Part shown: positions 18,897-28,908 of the stretch, one piece after another
How the letters are laid out: each line of letters begins with the position of its first letter
How positions within the stretch are numbered: position 1 is the first letter of the stretch
Assembly: GCA_002150815.3 (NCBI GenBank)
Contig: NDFF03000387.1
Location: 1-64,000, forward strand
Source of the DNA: Grammothele lineata
Lineage: Eukaryota > Basidiomycota > Agaricomycetes > Polyporales > Polyporaceae
Direction of reading: 5' to 3'
DNA: 64,000 bases
Notes under the pieces: generated by a model
What the model saw: only the letters and a program-made list of their open reading frames with translations
What the model was told of the DNA's origin: nothing
Databases searched by the model: none
Made by a program: the position numbers and the translations under genes

Positions 18897-21480
18897 TCAC
18901 TCCTCATCCTCATCCCCCTCATCCATCTCCTCGTCCTCCCGCGGATCCGAATCCACCGACACCAACTCCGCCTCATCCATCCCTCCCACGATCCCCGCCC
19001 CCGCCCCTCCTCCTACCCCGAGCAACACCCCCTCCCCACTCATCACCCCTCCCAACCCAAACCCAAGCCCGAACCCACCTAACGCCCCCGCGCCCACGCG
19101 CTCCCGCACCACGCGCTTCTCGGGGTCCCACTCCGCCCCGCTCGCGAAGAACGTCCTCTTCCTGCCTTTGGCTGCGAAGGTGAAGCACGGGTCGTCCTCG
19201 TCTTCGTAATCAGACGTAGATGCGAGGAGGGGCACGTCGAAGGTCTTGGACGTGAGTATGCTCATCCGTTTCCTCGTTCTGCTCCTGCTCCCCGCTCCCC
19301 TCGTCGTCCGCCTCCCTCCCGCTCGGCGGCGGGGACGGCGGGGGGCGTCCGAGTCCATGTCTACGTCCACGTCCAGGTCTGAGGCGGAGTAGTCCGAGTC
19401 GTCCGCGCCAAGGTCGGGCTCGGGCTCGGGCTCGGAGTCGGTCCGGTCTGAGTCGGGGTGGTTCTCGAATACGTGGCGGGTGTGTTCTGTTTCGTGCGCG
19501 TCGTTAGGAACGCGAGAAAGAGAGATAGAAGAGGGAAGAGGGGAGAGGAGACGCACGCGCGAGACGCTCGTCGAGCGCGTCGATGGGCGCGTGCGCGTGC
19601 ACGCCGCCGAGGCCGAGGTGCGCGTCGAGCGGCTGCCGGGGGACGTCCTGCATCTGCACCGAGGGCGCGGGCTGGAGCGACGAGAGGTGTTGTAGCGCGC
19701 TTTGTCTGTCCCATGTATCTTGTCAGCGTCTGCTCCACGCCCACAGCTCGAGGGGGGGGACACACCTAACAGCATCAAGCGACCCATCCTTAACGTTCAA
19801 ATCCTCCAAGTTGCTCTCCAACACCTCCAACCGATACCTCGGCCCAAACCACTCAAAGTACTCATTCCACGGCAAGTTCGGGTCGATCTCGCCCTCGACC
19901 CCGAGCGCGCACGCGGTCTCGTACGTCCACGCGCGCGCGACGTTCTTCACGGTGTACCCCCCGCCCCCCAGGAGCATGAGCGGGACGTTCTTGGACCGGA
20001 CGTATTGCACGCACCGGGCGTGCCCGTGCATGGTGAGGTTGAGCCCGCCGAGCTTGTCGCCCGAGAGGGAGTCGGCGCCGCATTGGAGAACGATGGCGTC
20101 GGGGCGGAAGACTTCGAGGATCTTGTCGAAGACCTGCCCCGCGCTCGCTGTCAGCGCCGTAGCCCCGCAAAAACGAGATATGGGAACGCACCGGCTCGAA
20201 CACGCTCCGGTACGACTCGTCCGTGACCCCGTCCTTCAGCGGTATATTCACCGCATACCCCCTCCCCTTCCCCCTCCCCCTATCAAGCAACTGCCCCGTC
20301 CCCGGGAAAAACTCCCCAAACTTATGCAGCGAATACGTCATGACCCGATCAGTAGTATAGAACGCCTCCTCGACGCCATCACCGTGGTGGCAGTCGATGT
20401 CGATGTAGAGCACGCGGGGCACGCGCCGGAGGAGCTCGAGGATGCCGAGCACGATGTCGTTGATGTAGCAGAAGCCGGACGCTTCGCGCTTTTTGGCGTG
20501 GTGGAGGCCGCCGGCCCAGTTTATGGCGATGTCGGCTTCGCCGTCGGTTAGGCGGCGGGCGGCGGCTGGAGAAGGGGGGTATCAGTGGTGTGTGGGATAG
20601 AGCGGGAGGGAAATGGGGGAACGAGTAGCACTTAGAGCGCACACCCCGCGCGAACAGTGACATCTCAGAACGCCAGCAGCATCTCCCGCCGCACTTCTCA
20701 CGACTCCGTTGGAATGAGTCCTTGATCGAACGCGAAGCGCAACAGCACAAAGCAGCAGGAGGGCAGGGCAGATGTGTCAGAAGTAAGGCTCAGATGAGGC
20801 CCATCGCGCGGGGCTAGGCGTGAAAAGCGCCCGTATCCAATGGCCACACTATGCAGAAGACGGTCGCGCCAGAAGCCGAAGCTTGTGGTAGACCGCCCTC
20901 AGTACAGCGCATTTCACCAAGAGATGTCCGGTTCAAGGCACGACGCCAGGACCAAACGATAGGGAAAGGTACGGGGATTTGACAGAGGAACAGTCAGCCA
21001 AACACGCACCTATAGAGCCCCCCGCGGAGATCGAAGAGAACTCGAACACGCCTTCAAACGCGGGGTTGTCATCTCCAACAAGGAACCGGGTGCCCTGGTA
21101 CGTGAGTCGGCGGTAGTTTTCGGGAGTGACCTTGGCGAGAAAGTCGATGTACTCGTCCGTGTGGAAGCGCGTCATCTGCTCGGGGGAGGCGCGTTTGGGA
21201 CGCTGGGTCGCATAGGAGGCGGAGGAAGCATGAGAAGCCTGCCGTACGTACGCGATAACGGGGAGATCGTGGGGGACGTACGAGGACCTGCATCTTGGGG
21301 AGCATGCCGTAGGCTCCGACGAGCTCGTGGGCGATGCGCATGCGTTGGGGCTTCATGGCGTGTTGCGTCCCGAAGGAGTACGCGCCCACGTCAGCTGCAG
21401 GCCGTGTCAGAAAAACCAAAAGGCAGAAAAGAGGCCTTGCACGTACGATCATAGTAGTAAGTCACTCTCCGCTTGGACAT
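18897..21480 (-). CDS. class I histone deacetylase (Rpd3/Hos2 type)
   Basis: Zinc-dependent lysine deacetylase of co-repressor complexes. 606 residues from exons 21480-21447, 21394-21282, 21202-21010, 20565-20192, 20133-19766, 19705-19557 and 19486-18897. It starts [15 protein letters not shown]; all catalytic features are present: the HH dyad in GGLHHAKK, the DxH zinc motif in [10 protein letters not shown], the third metal Asp in [13 protein letters not shown], and the GGGGYT tyrosine loop. The core ends with the family's [12 protein letters not shown] roughly 200-residue tail follows that is acidic, then Arg-rich, then Gly-rich with a DE-rich end; it probably mediates protein or chromatin contacts. 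Core sequence resembles Rpd3 (…[26 protein letters not shown]…); Rpd3 versus Hos2 is not settled. The third intron is unusually long (444 bp). Confidence 0.92.
20566..21009 (-). other. unusually long HDAC intron
   Basis: Donor G/GTGCGT and acceptor CTCCAG join …GGSI and AAARRL without loss of any residue relative to Rpd3. At 444 bp it is about seven times the local intron size. No ORF or tRNA inside is convincing. Confidence 0.75.
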
Positions 21481-22111
21481 GGTGATGGCCTAGTGGGCTG
21501 AGAATGAGGGACGCTATTAAGGATCTGCCAGAGACTAGAGAGATAGCAAGGTGCGAAGTAAGCCAACAACAGCAGAAAGCAGAAGACAGCAGCTAGAAGA
21601 CAGGGAGACGATAGCACATGAGAGGTCGGGCGAGAGCAACGACTCGCACAGCGGAGGTGACAACGGCCGGCGCGAAGGCGCGAAGGCAGAGAGCGAAGGG
21701 AACGCTAGACGCCCGTTCACTTCCCGATCGCCTCGGGGTTGGCCCGGCCCCCTCATCCGTGCACCGAGAAACAGGCGCTCGCCCTTCCCGGTGTCGCGTA
21801 CGTGTTTCTTAACACCGAAAATGCGAGAGGCGGGATCACAGGCACGGCGATCATGATAGTGTTGATTGCCAGACCGCTGAGCAGTCTCCAGCACAGATTT
21901 CATACCATGCGTCTCTGACTTGACGTTGAATACTAGGAATCGGTCGCCGGCTCGGCGAAGACCCACGGCAGCACGCGGGAAATCACCCAAAGCAAATAGA
22001 ACTACTAAGCTCGAATCAACACATCCTATCTTACAGTGCAGCTTTTCTTCAGCGTTTCGCGTGCATACAATCCCCATCCTTTGTCAAGACCATATCCAGA
22101 CCTTTTCAAAA
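21481..22111. other. HDAC promoter / LysM gene 3' region
   Basis: 630 bp without a coding call. It holds the HDAC upstream region and LysM-gene 3' UTR (both genes on the minus strand). A/G-rich and C/T-rich patches are present but no TATA box is close to the HDAC ATG. Confidence 0.5.
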
Positions 22112-22758
22112 CTAAGACCGCACGAAGACTTCATTCGCAACGCAGAGAACCTTCAAACGGTAAAGAAAAATATGTCAAGCTGTGAAGGAAAGATATCACA
22201 AGGGCATATGACGTACCTCTCCGGGATAGATGTTCGTACAAGCGCTGTTAATGTTCGGGTTGTTCTGGAGCAGGATGCTGAGGGTCGTGCCCGCCTGCTG
22301 GGCGATCAAGCCGCACGTGTCGCCGGACATGACCGTGTGCGTGTCCTGGCAGTCCTGGCCCATGATCCCCAGGCAGATTTCCTAAACGAGACGAGCAGAC
22401 GGAGTCAGCTCCGATCGTTCTAACGGCGGCAAGTAGCAAGGAGAGACGGAGGAAGGAATGAACGCACCTGGCCGGGGAAGAGGTTCGTGCATTGGGCGTT
22501 GATCGTGCCGGAGTTGACGTTGACGATCTGGAACGACGACACGTTCTCCCTAGCGGCGATGCCGTCGCACGTGTCGCCCGCCTGGACGGTGTAGGTGCGG
22601 GCGCAGTTGGCAGGAACCTGCGCCTTCACTGTGGGGAGAGGATCACTGTTAGCACTTCTGAACATAATGAGAGGGAAGAGGAAGAGGAGGGACGCGTCAC
22701 CATGCACAGTTGCGGCGAACACAAACACGGCAATAGCAAGCATAGAGCGGGCGAACAT
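22112..22758 (-). CDS. secreted two-LysM chitin-binding protein (effector-like)
   Basis: 140 residues from exons 22758-22701, 22628-22468, 22381-22217 and 22150-22112. Residues 1-20 form a signal peptide (FARSMLAIAVFVFAA core). Two LysM domains fill the mature protein, about 30-75 (YTVQAGDTCDGIA…NLFPGQEICLG) and 82-128 (HTVMSGDTCGLIA…NIYPGEVLCVAN). Each has the V-x-x-GDTC start and paired Cys of fungal LysM. The last intron must be spliced to complete the GEVLCVAN strand. There is no enzyme domain or GPI tail, so it matches the family of small secreted LysM effectors that bind chitin fragments, shielding hyphae or blocking chitin sensing. A TATA box lies about 95 bp upstream. Confidence 0.9.
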
Positions 22759-22850
22759 GTTGCAAGTTGGTGGTAGTCGAAGGGTAAGAGTACCTGTTAC
22801 TGCGAGCTCGAGATGGCGAAGCAGTGGAGTTCACCGTCGACGCGACCGCC

Positions 22851-22858
22851 TTTATATA
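22851..22858 (-). promoter_or_regulatory. TATA box of the LysM gene
   Basis: TATATAAA on the minus strand, about 93 bp upstream of the ATG at 22758. Confidence 0.65.
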
Positions 22859-24643
22859 CCACGCAGGATGGCTGGCACTTTCAAAATGCCGTCCGCCGTC
22901 CGAACGCACCTCGACCATCTGACACGGCGTCCCAAGATAAAACAGTGAAGGACGGTGAAGAGCGGTGACCGAGACCACACCAAGCGTCACAAGTCTTGGT
23001 TAGAAAACACCGTATGAATGCGAGTAGCTGTAGAACGGAGACCTACCTGCGTTCACCGAGCCCTGCTGACTTGGAAAGCTTCCGGAACGCTAACCACGGT
23101 GCAGAAAAAGTGATGTGAGGCGGTATAGCCCGGCTTCTCGCATTCAACGAGATGTTGGGGGCGCGAACTGCACAAATGTAGGTGTCTTCACGGGCAAGAC
23201 ACCGCTCGCCAACTAGGATGAGCCGTATAATCTGTACCTAAAAGAACGCCGGCATTCTGGTGGCCGTTCGGACGTTTTGAGAATGCCGACGGCGATAGCC
23301 GCGAGGTATCCGACCTCGCACCGCGGTCTGTGGGAGTCTGTGAACACCGTCAATAAGTGATGGAACCGGAGGAGAGGGGAGAAGCACGTACCTCGGGACA
23401 TGTAGAACGGTGGAGGGTCAAGTCGAGCGCGACATGTCCGCGAATCCCTGCCCGCGGGGTTTCAACGTTCGATGTCTGAACCAGTGCAGGGGAGACTCTC
23501 TGAATGCTGTACGGGGCCGGCTCTCCGAAGTGGTTAATGGAGCCGGGGAGAAGGATCTAGTGCGTACGCTCGAACGTGTAAATTTGGATAGAACTGACTT
23601 GAGTAGGTCATGCGACCAGAGACCGCCAAATCCCGACCCCTCTCTGTCATGGCAATAACGAATTATTGAGGCGGGGACTTGACGAGACCACGAAGAACAG
23701 GCCGCAGCCTGATGATATCATAGGAATCGTGCTCAGGGCTGAGCCGGCAGGCTTGGGGCTCGTTATGCATATCAGGGCGCCACGGGCTATCTCGCGCGAT
23801 GACGGTGAGGAAAGTGAACATATTTACCCCAGTTGAACAAAAGTGGTACAGGCGTAAGCAGGAGCAGCAAGCGTGCTCAGAGGGGCGTGGCATTGTCCTA
23901 TCCTCGCCATCCGGTCTCTCCACCATTCTTCCCCAAAAGTGGGCACTCCTACGGAGATATTACTCACAGAGACTGGACTACATGGCGTATGAGTTCTGTT
24001 GCGTCCCACTCAGCGGCACGACTGTATACGAGAGGGACGGCGGACTGGGTGGGAGAAGATGTGGTAGGGCGATAAGACTTGCATTCACTGGGGTACCCTT
24101 ATGGCTGGATAGGACGGTTGCGCGGGGCAAGAACGTAGAATACGGACCCGCGGAATCACAAATGTGACCCAAGTGGTAGATTGTAGACCTGAATGCGGCC
24201 GGTATAGAAGTGGACCGTACACATCGGATGCCGGACGGGGAACGGCGACAAAGAAAGCCAGACTTTGTGAGGGCCGCCAGTTGTTGTGAGAAGTGGTAAA
24301 CGGAATAGCGCATATTTCAACGATGACCTTGATAGTTCCTGTGGACGGTCTAGAGGAGGTAGGGGAAAAGTAGGATTCTAGGACGAGGGGAAGAGCTAAA
24401 AGGTAGCTCGAAAGGAAAGGGTCTCGCGATAGCACAGCGGCAATAAGCGCCCAAATGGCACCAGAAATCACAAAATGCGTACGGCGAGCATTTAAATCGA
24501 CTCGACATCCCGGATGATATCGCTACGGTTTACATGACGAGATAGGTACAGATGTGAGTTGGAATACCTACAACAATATAAACCCCATTCCTCGAAAATG
24601 TCCCCATCTCCCTCGAGAGTCGCTACATACGCATCCGCCTATC
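22859..24643. other. long intergenic region upstream of the LysM gene
   Basis: 1.8 kb with no supported gene. The ORFs near 23800-24470 on both strands lack codon structure and overlap one another. Possibly regulatory sequence for the LysM gene plus 3' sequence of the membrane-protein gene. Confidence 0.45.
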
Positions 24644-26136
24644 TCACCCCGGGGTATATGCGGGCGGCAGCGCCGGCTCGTTGTAGATCCTCAATCCCGA
24701 GTCCACGTCCCTCGTCTGCCCCGTCGCCCCCGACCGAGTCGTCGCACTCGCCGCATCCTCCTTCCCTCCCGCCTCTAGCACCCGCGCGTCCTCCTCCCCG
24801 CCATTACGCACCGAAAACGCATGCAAGAGCGACTCCGCGCGCGCCTGCATCTCCGGGGGCGCGTACCACTGCGCGCGCGACACCTCCGTATGCGACACCC
24901 CCGGCCCCAAGCCGCCCTCAAACGCGAGCGAGTCGGGGGAGTCGGGATCGGTAGGCCTGAGGCTCCTATCTGACGGGCGCAGCGACATGTCGGGGAAGGA
25001 CGGGGAGAGCTCTTGCGTCATGTCGAGCGCGCGGTTGGGCGAGAGCTGGGTGGAGGGGTACGGTTCTGATGTTGAGGAGCCGGAGTAGGCTGCTGAGGGG
25101 GTGCTGGCTGGGTACCCTACGCTCGACGTGGGGGGTACGGAGGCCATCGCGTCCGTCGCGAACGACGGACCGGTCGACTTTGCAGGGCTCCCGCCTTCGG
25201 TGTCCACACTCGCTGCAGAGAACGGCTGTACAGGTGCTGCGGGGGCCCCATATGGTCCCATGTCAGAAGGTTGAAACGACGGGATGGAAAAGCACGCCGT
25301 GTGGCGGCCGCTCACCACTGTTCCGCCGCACCCTCCGCAAGCGCGCGATGAGGCAGAAGAAGACGGAAAGGAGGAGGACGAACGCGGCCCCGCCCACGAC
25401 GCCGCCGGCGATGGCGCCGACGTTCTTGTGCCCTCCCGAGTCCGCCCCAGTCACCGCTACCGGCGCACCCGTCGCCCCAGCCCCGTCCGTCGTGCTCGTT
25501 GATGTTGTCCCCGCCGCAATCCCGCCGACGGTCCCACTCCCCGTTGCCGTAAGCGGCACCGTCGTCGCGCTACTCAACCCGGCGCTCCCACTCGCGTCCT
25601 CAGGAACGTCCACAAGGAAGAAATCCAAATAAAACGCATTAGGAGCCGTCCCGTTCACATTGGTGATCTCGATCTCGTGGTCGCCCAGCACGAGCCCGTG
25701 CACGGCGAAGAACGTCACGTTCCACTCCGTTGCTGCACCTGCGGGGGGCGGGGACGCGGTGTAGTTCCCGCGCGCCTGGCCATCGACGGTGTAGGTCGTC
25801 GTGGGGTAGCCGGCGAGGTTGGCGGGGAGGACTTGGCCGAGCACGGTGATGCCCGTCCCTGCGACGGGTCAGGGGTGAGCGCGCGGGCGCGGGTTTGACG
25901 GGGAAGGGGAGATGGGGAGATGGGGACGTGCATGCGCGGGGACGAGGACAGAGATACGTACCGGAAAACTGCAGCGTCGCGGTCAAGTTCGCCGCCTTGG
26001 CTGCGTGCCGCGTTCCATCCACCGCCGCGACGCCGGGCTGCCAGTCCCAGCCCGCGTACTGCACGCGCGTGTCGCTATCGTCGATGAAGACAAGCTCGAT
26101 GTTGGAGGCGTTGTCGGCCCTGGGAGAGACGGACAT
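24644..26136 (-). CDS. single-pass membrane protein, unknown function
   Basis: 436 residues from exons 26136-25962, 25858-25316 and 25236-24644. Residues about 10-175 form a beta-rich, N-glycosylation-motif-bearing domain (IELVFIDDSDTRVQYAGWDW…, later …HGLVLGDHEIEITN…), a pattern common in basidiomycete surface proteins. A Ser/Thr/Gly linker leads to one TM helix (about 215-237, GAIAGGVVGGAAFVLLLSVFFCLIA) with an RLRRVRRN stop-transfer. The roughly 195-residue cytosolic tail is Ser/Pro-rich and ends with a PPAYTPG motif. No signal peptide follows the chosen Met, so a short upstream signal exon may be missing: a CTCTCCCAG acceptor sits within the first codons. Topology resembles cell-wall sensors such as Mid2/Wsc, but homology is not claimed. 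Confidence 0.72.
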
Positions 26137-26864
26137 CGCGTCCTTGAGAAGTATGGCCGCAGACGGGGGGTAGCAGCCCGAAGAAGATGACAGAGGAAGA
26201 GGCGGAGGGAGAAGGAGGAAGAAAGATGAAGAAGGGGGCTATCGGAGGACGAGGAGAGCCTCGGAGGCGGCGTGGGGGCCGTTTGAGGTCAGCATGCCCG
26301 CCCTGGGTTAAAGTAAGGATAGGCTGGAATGTGCGCCGGAAGCCAGAGGCCGAAAGGGAGGTTGGGCTGGCCGGGGTTGATGATGATCAGGCGGTGCGCA
26401 TGTGCCCCGGAACGACAGATGGCAGTCATCCCAAACCTTCCCGGGGCACGTTCGCCGCCAGCTCGCCGTTCCCAGGTGCACGCTGGGCCGTGTGGTGGTC
26501 GGCGGGTTTTGCATCTGTCGGGGCCCTTTAAGAGGCTGCCGGTGTTGGAGAACGTCGAACCGCGGGCTCGTATGAGACGATCGTGAGATGGAGAGTAGAA
26601 GACATACGCGAACGTTGGCGCCTAATCTGACCCGAAGTCTGAAAGCTTCGTGTGCTTCGATCACTGCATTGCACGGTAGCCTTGATAGCCAATGATCATG
26701 AGTTCTGATGGGCCCCTTGCGATCCCGGAATTCCCGGGCAACGCTATCGGGTCAAAGCTAGTGTCAGAAAGCTGATGGTGGCTTACAAGTTGCGACGATG
26801 GATCTAAGTAGACGATGACGACATTTATCGTGGAGGCGTCTCCTCGAATTTAGAGAACGTGCAA

Positions 26865-27301
26865 TGGATGACTTTCCGTAAGAATCTACGGGTCTACGGA
26901 CGCAGACGGAGTCTGAAACCCGCCTAAGCGAAGGTAAGCGAGGGCCATGGATCTTGGGCGTCTGATGAGGTGCCGGATTCTCCGGGAACCTGCACGTGAC
27001 ATTGAGAGATTATGTGAGCCCCCAATTTGGAGGCAGATATGATGGTGGCGGAGTTTGTCGTGATGGGGGTTGCCTTTCCAGTCGCGGCGAGCTCTAAGCG
27101 AGGCTAAGCGAGGCCTCTGCGGTCGTCTGCGAGTTTAGAAAGGGGGGTCGACCCCCCTCTCTAGATTTTGGCATCTACGGACGCTCTAAGCGAGCTGAGA
27201 TTCGTCGGAGTCTGTATCCGCCCCCGGCATCCCCTCCGAACCCTCCCATCAGCATCTCGATTCGTCCGTAGACCCGTAGATTCCTTACGGAAAGTCATCC
27301 A
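26865..27301. mobile_element. 437-bp element with terminal inverted repeats (MITE-like)
   Basis: The left end (26865-26902, TGGATGACTTTCCGTAAG… through …GTCTACGGACG) is repeated inverted at 27263-27301 with a single 1-base indel over 38 bp. Between the arms are further diverged copies of AAGCGAGG and CTACGGACGC motifs. Flanks GTGCA and GTGCT could be a decayed 5-bp target duplication. It has no coding capacity, so it would be non-autonomous. Confidence 0.7.
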
Positions 27302-28908
27302 GTGCTGACTCCAGAACTTGGCACGGCGCGAAATCCGAACGCGTTCGTCAGCGTAATGGATCAGGCCGACGAGCGCACCCGAGATGTGGGAGGGAACCGG
27401 GGTCGTCGCCAACGTGCAAGGCACGAGTTCCGGGCGGGCCAGGTGACCGTCGGTGTGCCCAGTTTGGAGAGGGCGACGAGCCGGAAGGCGGGACATCGAT
27501 TAGGAAGCCGGTGTGGCGTCGAGGAGGCGGTAATGGCATGCGATCTTGGCCGGACCTTCTGCAGCAGCAGGATCTGCACAGTCCCCATTCGAGAGGCTTT
27601 TTGGCACGAGCTGTTCTTGTTAGACACGCGAAGCGCGAGTTTGTCACCGCCTTTAGTGCTGCACAGGTGGTGGAGGAACGAAGCAAGAAAGCGAGCACTG
27701 CACGAGGAAGTCATTGCCGCCAGCGCTCGTCTGCGCTCGTCCATGCTCGGGTGCTCCTTGGCGCCCATGCCTGGGGCAGCATGAACGTCCTGCCGTCGGT
27801 TCAATGAGGGGAGTCGGATCCGAACGACCGCGGGGGGCTTGGAGGCCCATGGGGATGAGGCCCGGGGAATGGTTCGGCCGACTGGGGAGAGAGGGGTCAG
27901 GCCTGGTCAGGCACGTTATTTCTCGTGCGCAGCGACTCTTGAGCGAGGATCGGCGAGTAATCGTTCATGCTCAACGTCGCGACGCATTTGGATGCGCGGA
28001 GGGCCGTTCTCGCTCGACTACCTCTAATCTGACCTTTAATATTGATGTGCGAAACGCGCGCTATACTAGGCATCATGTCGCAACGCGTGCAACGGAACAG
28101 TCCAGGGCGCAGAAGTAAGCTTAAGTACTAGATGGACGTCGAAAGGCATGAGAAGCACAGTGTCGAGAAGCAGTGCCTCGGGGGATATATCGATAAACGT
28201 TGCGCAGGAGGTAGCTCAGGATGCGATCTGCCTTGAGCCTCGAGGGAGCGGAAAACACATGGTGTCCACAGAGGAGTGTGTACAGCGTCCGCGGCGTTTG
28301 TTCCCGCCGAAATCTCCTCAATAGATCTGACATTCTTCCGCAGGCTCGAACGGAGCCTATTCTCGGAGCAAGCTCGGAGTCGTAAGACAGTTCGTCCTCA
28401 TGGTTGCGACAGCACAACTTTGTGTACGCTTTATAATGGTGAGGTCGAACTGCCAAAACCTATTTTAGCAGGGCGTTCGAATGTAAGCGGCATCCAGTGA
28501 ATAGTAGTCAAGGCGTACGTTTACTTTGCAATGATCTGTCCAAGGACACTCTCATGGTCCAGGTCCTGGAGGCGGGCCCTCACCCTCGTGTAAATACACG
28601 CGATGGGTATGTATGACCGTCAGTCTCTATACGTACATCAAGAAGAAACATAGCCTCGCAAGGCAGTCGAGGAGACGAGGAGGTCGCAGCAGATGAGCGC
28701 AGCAGACAAGCATGGCTCTAGCGAGGAGAGGCTCATCGCCGTCGGCGCTCGGGCACAGCTTCTCTCGTACCGTTCGCCGTTCTTGTACCTCCCCGTCGAC
28801 ATGCATTCCCCACGTCCCTCCCGTCTGCCACGCCCCTTCCGTTACCGCCGGTTCACCTCCGTATACCTCAATACCTCGTTCTCCTAACACCTCGGCTCCG
28901 CACTCCGA
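27302..28908. other. intergenic region, no supported gene
   Basis: Several 100-160-residue frames exist on both strands around 27302-27850 and overlap each other. None has a domain, splice structure or clear codon bias. The last 200 bp hold the presumed promoter of the conserved gene at 28909. Confidence 0.45.

Noticed and set aside
20461..20566. Possible frameshift in HDAC exon 4
   Set aside because: Re-reading the boundary gives [15 protein letters not shown] in one frame, and total CDS length is a multiple of three with the acceptor at 20566.
20930..20945. tRNA B-box-like GGTTCAAGGC in the HDAC intron
   Set aside because: The bases on either side do not form a T-stem and no A-box or acceptor stem is found.
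24085..24471. 128-aa minus-strand frame with hydrophobic start
   Set aside because: Overlapped by equally long frames on other strands; no splice or domain support.
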